Under the pieces are notes generated by a model, which worked only from the letters and a program-made list of their open reading frames with translations, did no database searches and was not told where the DNA came from. A stretch of DNA of 64,000 nucleotides from JBBQLG01 sp038327655 (GTDB taxonomy: Bacteria; Bacteroidota; Bacteroidia; Cytophagales; Spirosomataceae): positions 1-64,000 of the forward strand of contig JBBQLG010000001.1 of assembly GCA_038327655.1 (NCBI GenBank), read 5' to 3'. A program made the translations under genes and the position numbers. Positions 9,460 to 18,471 of the stretch are shown here, in pieces; the stretch's first letter is position 1, and every line of letters begins with the position of its first letter.

Positions 9460-10722
9460 GTGTCCAAACCCCTCCTCACCCCTACCATACCAGACTCAAG
9501 CCAAACCGCGGTCGGTCCGGTAGGCAGTCATCAGGTCAGTGTTGGCCAACTCCTCAATCAATTCACAGCCTGGCTCGCAAAGCCGAACGCGGCCCGGCCC
9601 GGCAACTACCCTCGCCTGACGCGACCGTTCATCCTGTATTGCTTAGCCAACCGTCTGCCCATTACTGTCAGCAGTTTGCGAATTTACGCAGGCGGAAAAG
9701 CGGGTAATCAGGTTTCTCCGGTCAAAAAATTCTTACTTTTCTACCAGATGCAGGGAATGCCAACGATAGTGCCTGACACGCCGGCGCGGAAGCGGATTCC
9801 GGCGGCAGCCAATGAATTGATCCTGGGGTATCTGGCCGAAGCAACCCACCTCCGGGGCGATAAAACAAAGGAGAATTATACCCAGGCGCTGAATGCGTTT
9901 TTTCTATACATCGCTAATGAGCAGGAAGCCGGTCGACCGGCTTCCTGCTCAGCGCTGACCATCGGTAACTATGTCAATGACCTGGGAGCAAGGGGACTAT
10001 CGGCATTTACGGTCAACTTTTACCTCTCCCCGCTTAAACAATTAACCAAGTGGGTCATAAAAAACCGGAGCCGATTAGGATTAACCGACGCACAGGCCGA
10101 CGATTTACGGGATGTACAGGCTGTTCGGGGATTGACTATCGAACGAGGATTTTACAAAGACAGTCTTGACGAATCCGAACGCGACCAACTGCTGACCAGC
10201 ATTGACGACCCCACCAACCGGGCCATCGTCGCGTTGCTGGTGCTGGAAGGGCTTCGCACCGTTGAAGTAACCCGCCTGACCGTCGGCGATATTGAGTTCG
10301 AACGAGGTCAACTACTGATACGTGGAAAAGGCAAAAACACGAAGAAAGCCATCAAACTCTTTAGGCCTTGCGCCGATGTACTCCGGCAGTATCTGCAAGC
10401 AGGCAGTGGCCCCTTCTCTGCCGCCCCCAACGGATACGCCGGAGCGGGCGAACCGCTCCGTTCGTCTGCCCTTTTTCCTGACTTGACAACTGCGCAGATT
10501 CGCTACCGGGTTGATAAATACCTGAAAGCCCTCAACCTGAAACGGCCTAAGATGTCGGCGCACAGCTTGCGCCACACGGCCGGACAGATCATGATTGATA
10601 AAGGCGTGGAGCCGATGTGGGTGCAGCGTCACCTGCGCCATGAGCTGTTCGAGACAACCCAGTTTTACATTAAGAAGCAGACGGAAAAGGATTACTTCGT
10701 GAAGATGCCGGATACGGTGTAA
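9460..10722 (+). CDS. Tyrosine recombinase / site-specific integrase
   Basis: This is a 420-residue tyrosine recombinase. The N-terminal half has a SAM-like core-binding domain (NYTQALNAFFLYI). The catalytic domain has GLRTVEVTRL (first Arg), GKGKNTKKAI (Lys), HSLRHTAG (His-x-x-Arg), HLRHE (His) and TQFYIKK (Tyr nucleophile), so all catalytic residues are present. I chose GTG 9460 (SKPLLTP). An in-frame TTG at 9406 falls in a promoter-like TATAATTTG and would add residues of poor quality. About half of its residues match the frameshifted integrase at 35118-36331. The two enzymes bracket the CRISPR-Cas island. It probably integrates or excises a mobile element or resolves plasmid dimers. Confidence 0.9.
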   Translation: MSKPLLTPTIPDSSQTAVGPVGSHQVSVGQLLNQFTAWLAKPNAARPGNYPRLTRPFILYCLANRLPITVSSLRIYAGGKAGNQVSPVKKFLLFYQMQGMPTIVPDTPARKRIPAAANELILGYLAEATHLRGDKTKENYTQALNAFFLYIANEQEAGRPASCSALTIGNYVNDLGARGLSAFTVNFYLSPLKQLTKWVIKNRSRLGLTDAQADDLRDVQAVRGLTIERGFYKDSLDESERDQLLTSIDDPTNRAIVALLVLEGLRTVEVTRLTVGDIEFERGQLLIRGKGKNTKKAIKLFRPCADVLRQYLQAGSGPFSAAPNGYAGAGEPLRSSALFPDLTTAQIRYRVDKYLKALNLKRPKMSAHSLRHTAGQIMIDKGVEPMWVQRHLRHELFETTQFYIKKQTEKDYFVKMPDTV

Positions 10723-10899
10723 TCGGATTCTATCTTGTTTAGAGCGTGTTGGAGAATTTTAACTATTTTACTGTCAATGTTTTGAGCTTAAAAACATCAA
10801 TTTTGCCGACCTCAACAGCTGAAATCCCCCATTACACAATGAAGAATTCAGTATGTTCTTTGGCAGTGAGTACCGTTTGCATAACATTCAGTTTGTGAT

Positions 10900-11103
10900 T
10901 TGGCAGATAGCCGAATTAACCAAATAAAATTTCCCAACCCGCTCTTGGCGATGGACGTGCCGGACCGGCTGCCGCGTCTGGGCAATCGGGGGGCGTATCT
11001 GAAACAAGGACTGAAAGACAAACTCGTCGAACACAAGCTTTACATCCGGGCCAACGGCGAGGATATGCCCGAAATTCGTAACTGGACCTGGACGAAGCAA
11101 TAA
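10900..11103 (+). pseudogene. 3' fragment of phosphoketolase
   Basis: Codons from about 10942 read LLAMDVPDRLPRLG, then AYLKQGLKDKLVEHKLYI and GEDMPEIRNWTW. This is the conserved C-terminus of xylulose-5-phosphate/fructose-6-phosphate phosphoketolase, a roughly 800-residue enzyme. Only about 55 residues remain. The upstream part has been replaced by unrelated DNA that follows the integrase, so the fragment marks a junction left by insertion or deletion. It cannot be functional. Confidence 0.8.
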
Positions 11104-11124
11104 CCTGATGAGAAACTACGGACT

Positions 11125-11148
11125 CCAACCTGCCAACCTGCCAACCTG
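11125..11148 (+). repeat. Three tandem CCAACCTG copies before mgtA
   Basis: The 8-mer CCAACCTG occurs three times head to tail, ending 5 bp before the mgtA start codon. It occupies the place where a ribosome-binding site would be. Function is unknown; slippage in copy number could alter spacing. Confidence 0.6.
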
Positions 11149-11153
11149 ACCCC

Positions 11154-13703
11154 ATGACCAATGCCCCAAAAACTGGCCCGCCCGATAGTGACCCGATCCC
11201 GTTCTGGGCCTTGTCTGCCAGCGACGCGTTGGCCCGGCTCCACAGCCGCGAGACAGGGCTGACGCAGGCCGAAGCCGACAATATCCGCCGAACGGTCGGG
11301 CTAAACCGCATCAAACCCGCCAATCAGACATCAGTAATTGGTCTGTTGCTGAGGCAGTTCAAAAGCCCGATTTCGCTGATTTTGATCGGGGCGGCTGTGC
11401 TGTCATTCTTTTTGCGTGACGTGACCGACGGCGTTATCATCCTGACCATCATTGGCGTTAGCGGGTTGCTGGGTTTCTGGCAGGAGCGCAGTGCGTCGAA
11501 CGCTATGCAGCAGTTGCAGCGCATTATCGTGGCGAAAACTACCGCCCGGCGCAACGGTGCCGAATCCGATCTGCCCGACGAACAACTCGTGCCGGGCGAT
11601 GTGGTCTCGCTCCGGTCGGGCGATCTGATTCCCGCCGACTGTTACCTGCTGACGGCCAATGAACTCTTTGTGAATGAGGCCACGCTGACCGGCGAAACCT
11701 TCCCCGTTGACAAACAGCCCGGCCCCGTGACTGCGGCTGCGCCTTTAGCCAAACGCCAGAACGTGCTGTTTGCGGGCGCGAGCGTAGTCAGCGGCAGCGG
11801 CACGGCGGTGGTTATGCATACGGGGCTGAATACTGAACTGGGCCACATTGCCGAGCGGCTCAACGCGGCCCCGCCCGAAACCAATTTTGAACACGGCATC
11901 CGTCGGTTTGGCTACCTGCTCATGGAAATAACTCTTCTGCTGGTATTCCTGATTTTTGCTATTAACGTCTTTCTTCACAAGCCCGTGCTGGATGCGTTTT
12001 TGTTTTCGCTGGCTATCGCCGTGGGCCTGACCCCGCAATTACTGCCCGCCATCATCAGTATTAATTTGTCGAAAGGAGCCAGTCGAATGGCCCGTCAGCA
12101 GGTGATTGTCAAGAGGTTATCGTCCATCGAGAACCTCGGCAGCATGAACGTGCTGTGTTCCGACAAAACCGGCACCCTCACCGAAGGAGCCGTAACCGTG
12201 CATCAAATCACGGATGTGGCCGGGCAGATGTCGGCCCGCGCCGGGCGGCTGGCAAAAATCAACGCACAGCTACAACAGGGCTTTCGCAACCCGATTGACG
12301 CGGCAATTTTGGCCGCCGTGCCGGACGATGTATCGGCCTACCCGCGCGTGGACGAAACGCCGTATGACTTTATCCGCAAGCGGCTCACGATCCTGACCGA
12401 AGAAGCCGGGCAGACGCTGATGATTACCAAAGGCGCGTTGCAAAACATCCTGGATTGCTGCGATTTTGTGGACACCGGCACCGGCCCGCCCGACCCCATC
12501 GGCGGGCATCTGGCCCGCATTCAGCAAGCGTTTCAGGCGGGTAGTACACAGGGCTTTCGGACGCTCGGATTAGCCACCAAAAATACCAACGGCAAACGGA
12601 TCATCGACAAAACCGACGAGACCGGGATGACTTTTCTGGGGTTCATCAGCCTGTTCGATGCCCCCAAAGCCGGGATTCACGAAACCCTGAAAACCCTTCA
12701 ACAGCTCGGCATCCAGATCAAGATGATTACCGGCGACAATGCGCTCGTGGCAACGGCGGTGGCCCAAACCATCGGCATCATTACCCCCGATGTGCTGACC
12801 GGCCCGGCCCTGCGAAACCTGAGCGTTGACGCCCTGCGGCACCGGGTGTCAACAACGCACATTTTCGCTGAAATTGAGCCGATTCAGAAAGAACTGATTA
12901 TTCTGGCCCTGAAAAAAGCCGGGTACGTGGTCGGCTATATGGGCGACGGCATCAACGATGCCAGTGCGCTCCACGCGGCTGACGTGGGTATCTCGGTCGA
13001 ATCGGCGGTGAACGTCGCCAAAGAATCGGCAGATATTGTGCTGCTGAAACAGGATTTGAACGTACTGATTGACGGCGTTCGGGAGGGGCGACGGACGTTT
13101 ACCAACACCATGAAATACATTTTTATGGCAACCAGTGCCAACTTCGGCAATATGTTCAGCATGGCGGGCGCGTCCATTTTTCTGCCCTTTTTGCCGCTAC
13201 TGCCCGTGCAGATTTTACTCACCAACCTGTTGACGGATTTGCCCGCCATGACTATCTCCTCGGACAACGTGGACCCGACCGCCATTGATAAGCCGGTCAA
13301 CTGGGATTTGACCTTTATCCGGCGGTTCATGCTCGTCTTCGGCCTACTCAGTTCGGTCTTCGATTACCTGAGTTTCGGGGTGTTGCTGTGGGTTTTTAAA
13401 GCCAGCGAGCGCCTGTTTCAAACGGGCTGGTTTGTGGAATCGGTGCTATCGGCCTCTACTATCGTACTGGTGGTTCGTACCCGGCAGGCGTTCTATAAAA
13501 GTCGGCCCGGCGCGTGGTTGCTGGGGGCCACTGCCCTGATTGTGGGGCTGGTGTTGCTGCTGCCGGTTACACCGTTGGCGCAGATATTCGGGTTCACGCC
13601 CATGCCCCCGTCGCTGTACGGAACCATCATTGGTGTGGTGGCTCTATACGTGCTGGCTGCCGAAGGGCTGAAGCAGTGGTTTTATCGCCAATACACTCCG
13701 TGA
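11154..13703 (+). CDS. mgtA: Mg2+-importing P-type ATPase
   Basis: This is an 849-residue P3B-type ATPase of the MgtA/MgtB family, an inner-membrane magnesium importer. It has an N-terminal cation-ATPase domain, the first transmembrane pair near LLLRQFKSPISLILIGAAV, and the actuator motif LTGETFP at about residue 178. The phosphorylation motif is CSDKTGTLTEG (Asp at about 336). TGDN, GDGINDA at about 597 and a C-terminal block of membrane helices follow. The ion-binding helix reads AVGLTPQLLPAI, typical of the family. Length and motif order are complete. It is the only intact housekeeping-like gene among fragments of phosphoketolase and VIT1 genes, so it may be cargo. Confidence 0.93.
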   Translation: MTNAPKTGPPDSDPIPFWALSASDALARLHSRETGLTQAEADNIRRTVGLNRIKPANQTSVIGLLLRQFKSPISLILIGAAVLSFFLRDVTDGVIILTIIGVSGLLGFWQERSASNAMQQLQRIIVAKTTARRNGAESDLPDEQLVPGDVVSLRSGDLIPADCYLLTANELFVNEATLTGETFPVDKQPGPVTAAAPLAKRQNVLFAGASVVSGSGTAVVMHTGLNTELGHIAERLNAAPPETNFEHGIRRFGYLLMEITLLLVFLIFAINVFLHKPVLDAFLFSLAIAVGLTPQLLPAIISINLSKGASRMARQQVIVKRLSSIENLGSMNVLCSDKTGTLTEGAVTVHQITDVAGQMSARAGRLAKINAQLQQGFRNPIDAAILAAVPDDVSAYPRVDETPYDFIRKRLTILTEEAGQTLMITKGALQNILDCCDFVDTGTGPPDPIGGHLARIQQAFQAGSTQGFRTLGLATKNTNGKRIIDKTDETGMTFLGFISLFDAPKAGIHETLKTLQQLGIQIKMITGDNALVATAVAQTIGIITPDVLTGPALRNLSVDALRHRVSTTHIFAEIEPIQKELIILALKKAGYVVGYMGDGINDASALHAADVGISVESAVNVAKESADIVLLKQDLNVLIDGVREGRRTFTNTMKYIFMATSANFGNMFSMAGASIFLPFLPLLPVQILLTNLLTDLPAMTISSDNVDPTAIDKPVNWDLTFIRRFMLVFGLLSSVFDYLSFGVLLWVFKASERLFQTGWFVESVLSASTIVLVVRTRQAFYKSRPGAWLLGATALIVGLVLLLPVTPLAQIFGFTPMPPSLYGTIIGVVALYVLAAEGLKQWFYRQYTP

Positions 13704-13793
13704 AGCAGACGCGCCGGTCCAACAAACCCAACTCACCTGTTCTCTGCCGACGCACTGGGAAGGTCATTCTCGCAGTTCGGCGGTTCTGTCCCG

Positions 13794-14059
13794 CATCGTC
13801 ATTGATGTGTTCAACAGGTCAACTGTTCCGTTTACCCGGACGGCTGGACTGAACGCAGCCACTGTCAGTTCATTATTGGTGGTAACGGTCGGCAATTGCT
13901 GAAATCGTGGTCGGTTCGATTTCAATAGGCTTGGGCGGATACCTGTCGGGCAGTACCGAGGCTGACTATTACCGGGCTGAATGCAGCCGCAAGACGGGTA
14001 AGGCGGACGATGTCCCGGTCTGTTTGTTCAGCCAGGGCATACTAAGCCCTCCGATTTAG
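13794..14059 (+). pseudogene. VIT1/CCC1-family transporter fragment, frameshifted
   Basis: Two frames together resemble the first third of a VIT1/CCC1 metal transporter. The first frame reads DVFNRSTVPFTRTAGLNAA up to about 13893. A one-base shift then leads to AEIVVGSISIGLGGYLSGST and EADYYRAE, ending at TAG 14057-14059. The motif GSISIGLGGYLxGxTEADxY is characteristic. Removing one A near 13894 would join the frames. The rest of the gene is missing. Confidence 0.75.
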
Positions 14060-14081
14060 CCGTACACGATTATTCCTTAGT

Positions 14082-14410
14082 TTGATAAGGCCCGTAGCAG
14101 CCGACCATTATTATCCGAGATATTACCGGGTGTGCGTACAAAATTGATGACCTGTCCATGTTTCCGGGTGGCCGGTGCCATTGATAACCAGGTGAACGTT
14201 GAGACCATAAGACCACCGACAGCGGCCAACAGTGCGGTTCCCCGCCGGGATAAAAGACGGCGATTATCATCATTTCGCTGTCGGTCAGTTGAGCAACCCG
14301 TTTAGGCTTATAATCAGGCTGTTGGCTTTGCCAGCGCGTTAATTCTTTACAGAAATCATCACAGGCGATGACTATTTCAACGAGTTTGTTTGCTTTATCT
14401 TCGCAGAATA
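14082..14410 (-). pseudogene. IS982-like transposase remnant
   Basis: The minus strand reads NKLVEIVIACDDFCKELT, then RVAQLTDSEMMIIAVFY, the N-terminal region of IS982-type transposases. After a shift of frame, YGLNVHLVINGTG, resembling a catalytic-core strand, appears far too early. Most of the protein has therefore been deleted. No intact ends were found. The family call rests on motif memory and is moderate. Confidence 0.5.
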
Positions 14411-14577
14411 TATGGGCGGGAGAGACGTGTTAGTTGGTCCTGCAAATCTCGACATCTCCTGCCTACTATGCACTCACTGTCAATGCATTAAAAAAACATT
14501 ATCCATGATTCACGTTATTGTTAGATTGAGGTGGTCCAGGTTTGCCGGACAGTCGAGTTGCTTAACTTGGCTGTATC

Positions 14578-14899
14578 ATGGCAAAAAACCAAACCCCATC
14601 GTCTCCGCGCCGAAAGTATGACCGCAACGGCGGACCGTGAAACATTCAAAACCGAAGCAGTTCGGTTAGTCACCACTGGCAACCGGAGCGTTCCCGACGT
14701 AGCTCGGTCATTGGGCATTTCTGAAAACCTGCTTTACAACCGCATCGGCGGCCCGGTGGCAAACAAGGCAACGGCTGATAAACCCAAAGCAGGAGTTTCC
14801 CAAGAAGAGCATGACCGGGTTAAAGAACAACTCCGGCGAACCGAGCAAGAACGGGACATCCTAAAAAAAGCATTGGGCATTTTCAGCCGAATGACCTGA
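14578..14899 (+). pseudogene. IS3 OrfA, frameshifted
   Basis: The expected start MAKNQTPSSPRRKYD begins at ATG 14578, but that frame stops after 19 codons. The continuation lies in another frame: ETFKTEAVRLVTTGNRSVPD, ARSLGISENLLYNRI (helix-turn-helix) and the coiled segment EQLRRTEQERDILKKALGIF. This is the DNA-binding half of an IS3 transposase. Confidence 0.78.
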
Positions 14900-15823
14900 C
14901 GATTTCGTACCGACTCGTCACCGAATTAGCCCTTGATTTTCCCATCGAAAGAATTTGCAAAATTCTCAATATCAGCCGTAGTGCCTATTATGCCTATCAA
15001 ACTGGTGAAAGTCATCAGTTGACGGTAGGGCAAGAAAAACTACAAACCGCGATGCTTGATAGCTTTGCTGAACATCGTCGGCGATACGGAAGTCGGCGAC
15101 TTTTGACAGAGTTACAAGAACAAGGTCATCAGGTGGGTCGCCATCAATTACGGCGATTGATGCAGGAAGCGGGTCTTCAAGCTATTCAGCGGCAGCGGCC
15201 GACCGTCACGTAGCTTCATCCCACGCACGACGGATAGCCGACACAGCGGGCCATTTAGTCCTAACTTATTGTTAGACAGAGACTTTCCAACGGCTCCGGG
15301 TCAAGTTTTGGTTGGTGATATTACATACGTGCCATTGGCAGGTAGTGGTTGGGCCTACTTAGCAGCGTGGAGGATTTATTTAGCCGGAAAATTAAGGGGT
15401 GGTCACTGGCTGAGAATATGGAACCGGGCCGCCGGAGCGGAAGCGTTGGTTCACAGTGCCTTACAGAAGGCCATCGGTTCAAACCAACTAATTTCCGGCA
15501 GCATTATTCATTCTGATCGTGGCGGTCAGTACATCGGCAAACAGTTTCGCCAAACCCTGATAGATTACAAATTTGAGCAAAGTATGAGTCGTCCTGATGA
15601 TCCATACGACAATGCTTTTATGGAGTCTTGTTGGTCTCGAATTAAAGCGGAATTGCTCGAGAATGGGGTCTTCAGATCGTTGGAAGACGCTCATAATGAG
15701 TTGTTTGAGTACATTGAGTGTTATTATAATTTGAAGCGACGGCATTCATCCCTGGGCAACATCAGTCCCGAGCAGTTTGAGCAGAAGTATTACCTAAATT
15801 TGAATCAAAACTTGTCAACTTGA
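14899..15823 (+). pseudogene. IS3 OrfB (DDE transposase), frameshifted
   Basis: The OrfB frame starts near 14899 (ISYRLVTELALDFPIERI). It continues through RRRYGSRRLLTELQEQG to a stop at 15213, then resumes after a gap in another frame with PGQVLVGDITYVPL (first Asp). HSDRGGQY carries the second Asp and NAFMESCWSRIKAE the Glu. Between 15370 and 15430 the best sense is in yet another frame (VEDLFSRKIKGWSLAENME), so two further compensating shifts occurred. All three catalytic acids survive, but the protein is broken. Confidence 0.82.
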
Positions 15824-15850
15824 CTGTCCGGCTAAACCGGACCACCTCAA

Positions 15851-16527
15851 ACAACCCAAATACCCCTGTATATAAGATTGCCTTCACCATTGAAGACAAT
15901 GGACAGACTCCTGCTATTGTCGAGGTTGCCGAACCTCCCCAATTTGTCATACCCTTGTCAGTTGAACCAGATAAGGAGCTGGTTGTACTGGCGCATCAGA
16001 TCGAAAAAATAGACGTACAAGAACTTGCCATACTTATTGGCAACTACGGTCGTGACCGGGTGTTCGACGTATTGTTGTTGGCTAAAGAGGAGACGGAGAA
16101 GGGCAATAAGATTCGTTCACTTACTGCCTACCTGCACAACGCAATCAGGAATAACTCAGCAAGTGGAAAATCGCAATTGGGGAAACAGAAGAGACAAGAT
16201 ACTGCCCAACTCAAGACCCATCAAGATATTGAAAAAGCTATAAAACGTGGTTTTGATGAGTTTAAGACGCACTATTTTTTAGAACTTGGAACTCAGGCTC
16301 CCAAAGACAAAAAGGACGCATTTTTCCAAGCTATCCAAGATGAAATAGCCCACAAACCAGCCTTGAGAAAGATATATCATGACGGTAATGACTGGCTTCC
16401 AGACAATTTAAGAATGGGTTTAGGGGCAAAACTCAATACTAAAACTGATGATCAACTCGCGGCCCTCTACATGGAGTCGGTTGGGCATCCAATTCAGCGG
16501 ATTAAAAATTTCTGGGCGTATGTGTAA
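15851..16527 (+). pseudogene. 3' part of a gene cut by the IS3 element, possibly plasmid replication related
   Basis: The frame is open from inside the IS end to TAA-type stop 16525-16527, giving about 225 residues. Visible segments include LAHQIEKIDVQELAILIG and EKGNKIRSLTAYLHNAIRNN, then a charged linker and a helical C-terminus ending FWAYV. The IRSLxAYLxxAI pattern resembles C-terminal parts of plasmid replication initiators, but I do not recognise the family with certainty. The 5' part is missing, so it is probably inactive. A replication role would fit the ParA/RHH pair downstream (inference). Confidence 0.45.
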
Positions 16528-16638
16528 TGTTCAGCGAAGCTAAATTGGTTGTCAGCCACATTGTAGTCTGCCAACCCATACGTTCGCAATGTGAGGTCGT
16601 TACGTGAGTTATTTTTCCCAATTATTGGCACTTTTTCT

Positions 16639-16646
16639 TATATTTG
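16639..16646 (+). promoter_or_regulatory. Bacteroidota-type -7 element before abiEi
   Basis: TATATTTG matches the TAnnTTTG -7 consensus exactly and lies 20 bp before the abiEi ATG. The -33 element is not clear. Confidence 0.45.
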
Positions 16647-16665
16647 CCAACAATTAGGAAAAATT

Positions 16666-17427
16666 ATGCAGGCTAACCAACTCGCAAAGCAGTTCGGCAC
16701 GATACAATCCATTCATAAACCCGATTTAGTGTCGTTGCTGCGGCAGGCGTATCCTGACGCAAAACCAACAACACTGGATTGGCATATTTATGATTTGGTG
16801 AAGCAAGGTCTGCTAACCCGCCAGGGCCGGGGCCGCTACCGAGTCGTGTCAGCAGATAACCGCAGAGTGGCCTTTGCTCCCGGCATACCCGATGAACTTG
16901 GCTTTTTGGGGAAAAAACTCGCCGAAGCCTTTCCATTGCTGACAACCTGTCTGTGGAGCACAGAGACTGTGCAGCCTTACCTCATGCACGTTCCATTTGT
17001 TAAGTACTGGTTACTGGAAATAGACCGGGATGCGGTTGATACGGTTCTTTCATTCGTACAGTCAGTTTACAGCGCGAATGACGTGCCAGCGACCATACAT
17101 ATCATTCGGGCCAGTGACCTCGCCACCGTGGCACCATACCTGACCGATACTGCCCGGATAGTACTCCTTAAACCATTAGTGAGCGAAGCCCCGCTGCAGC
17201 GTATCGGGGACGTGACCACCATCACCGCCGAGAAGTTGCTCATTGACCTGATCGCCGACGATACCCTCTTTTTCATGTATCAGGAAGAATTACCCCGTAT
17301 CATTCAGGGAATCACAGCCCGGTATGTTATTAACACAGACAAGCTTCGGCGGTATGCCCGGCGACGGCATCAACTACCGCAACTGAACAGGCTGCTGCTT
17401 GATGCGAACGCCCACCTGCCGGCATGA
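16666..17427 (+). CDS. abiEi: AbiEi-like antitoxin / transcriptional repressor
   Basis: This is a 253-residue protein. Its N-terminal winged helix (SLLRQAYPDAKPTTLDWHIY followed by LVKQGLLTRQGRGRYRV) is the DNA-binding part of AbiEi-type antitoxins. The rest is the conserved antitoxin body (LLTTCLWSTETVQPYLMHVP). I chose ATG 16666 because the winged helix follows directly and a promoter core sits 20 bp upstream. It overlaps abiEii by 4 bp (ATGA at 17424), the normal layout of type IV AbiE systems. In these systems the antitoxin represses the operon and counteracts the nucleotidyltransferase toxin. The family call is firm from the pair. Confidence 0.85.
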   Translation: MQANQLAKQFGTIQSIHKPDLVSLLRQAYPDAKPTTLDWHIYDLVKQGLLTRQGRGRYRVVSADNRRVAFAPGIPDELGFLGKKLAEAFPLLTTCLWSTETVQPYLMHVPFVKYWLLEIDRDAVDTVLSFVQSVYSANDVPATIHIIRASDLATVAPYLTDTARIVLLKPLVSEAPLQRIGDVTTITAEKLLIDLIADDTLFFMYQEELPRIIQGITARYVINTDKLRRYARRRHQLPQLNRLLLDANAHLPA

Positions 17428-18467
17428 TCTTACCCGAAACCTTTACCCGCGACTGGCTACAAACCGTGGCCGGTCAGTTCAGCAAAAAGCCGGATACCAA
17501 ACTGCTCGAAAAGGTTGTCTGGGCGTTGCATCTGCTGGAACAACTCCGGTATCAGAATCTGTCGTTCGTCTTCAAGGGCGGTACATCGCTGATCCTGCAT
17601 CTTGAAAACCCGCAGCGGTTATCGATTGATATTGACATCGTGATGCCTGCCCGGCTTCAAAACCTGCCAACGTTATTTGATGCGGTTATTGCCAATAGCC
17701 AGTTCGTCAACTGGACAGACGACTCCGACCGCCAAAGCCACCAGCACGTTCCGGTCGGTCATTACAAGTTTTATTACACGCCCACTATCGGCGGCCTGGA
17801 CGACGAGCCAATTCTGTTGGATGTGCTGTTTGCTCCGGTTGACTACGCCCGGCTGGTTAACAAGCCGATAGATCACCCCTGGCTCCGGGTTGTTGAGCCA
17901 ATCCTGTCGGTGCAGATGCCCGACATAAACTGCCTGTTAGGGGACAAACTCACGGCTTTTGCACCGAACACAACGGGTATTTTGTACCGCAAAAACCGGC
18001 CCTTAGAAATCGTGAAGCAACTGTTTGACATTGGATTACTCTTTGATCAGGCAACTGATCTGAGTCTGACGCGCCAAACCTTTGACCACTTAGCCGCCCA
18101 GGAAATTAGGTTTCGGCATCTCCAACTATCGCCCGCCGATGTGTTGGCCGACATTTTCGAGACGGCCCTGCTACTAACCCGGCGTGACGTAAAGAAACCG
18201 CATTTTGTCTTTTTGCAGGATGGCGTAAAACGGTTAAACAACTTCGTTATGAGCGATTTTCGCATTGAACAGGCCATTCTGGCCGGGGCAAAGGCTGCTT
18301 ATCTCAGCCGGTTGCTGCAAACCGACGCGATAACCATCAAACGGTATCAGAACCCGGTACAAGTCATTGACTTACAGATTACTAACCCTGCTTACAACCG
18401 ACTGAATAAACTCAGAAAGGTGCAGCCCGAAGCGTTTTTTTACTGGTATCATGCCATTGAAGGTTGA
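17424..18467 (+). CDS. abiEii: AbiEii-like nucleotidyltransferase toxin
   Basis: This is a 347-residue protein of the AbiEii/AbiGii toxin family. The nucleotidyltransferase signature FVFKGGTSLILHL, then RLSIDIDIVMP, lies at about residues 50-75 and contains the GGTS loop and DxD pair. GDKLTAFAPNT at about 173 is the conserved downstream motif. It is thought to modify RNA and cause abortive infection when not restrained by AbiEi. It is translationally coupled to abiEi. Its stop codon is only 4 bp from the leader-distal end of the CRISPR array, which is transcribed toward it on the other strand. Confidence 0.88.
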   Translation: MILPETFTRDWLQTVAGQFSKKPDTKLLEKVVWALHLLEQLRYQNLSFVFKGGTSLILHLENPQRLSIDIDIVMPARLQNLPTLFDAVIANSQFVNWTDDSDRQSHQHVPVGHYKFYYTPTIGGLDDEPILLDVLFAPVDYARLVNKPIDHPWLRVVEPILSVQMPDINCLLGDKLTAFAPNTTGILYRKNRPLEIVKQLFDIGLLFDQATDLSLTRQTFDHLAAQEIRFRHLQLSPADVLADIFETALLLTRRDVKKPHFVFLQDGVKRLNNFVMSDFRIEQAILAGAKAAYLSRLLQTDAITIKRYQNPVQVIDLQITNPAYNRLNKLRKVQPEAFFYWYHAIEG

Positions 18468-18471
18468 CAGA

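Larger units (their letters stand above)
14526..15850 (+). mobile_element. IS3-family insertion sequence, decayed
   Basis: The element is bounded by imperfect inverted repeats of about 35 bp. The left end at 14526 begins TTGAGGTGGTCC and the right end at 15850 finishes GGACCACCTCAA; both contain the GCCGGACAGTC core. Inside are OrfA and OrfB with several frameshifts, so the element cannot move by itself. No convincing target-site duplication was found by eye. It interrupts the gene whose 3' part follows at 15851-16527. Confidence 0.83.

Noticed and set aside
14526..15850. Target-site duplication of the IS3 element
   Set aside because: Flanking 3-5 bp on each side do not match by eye.
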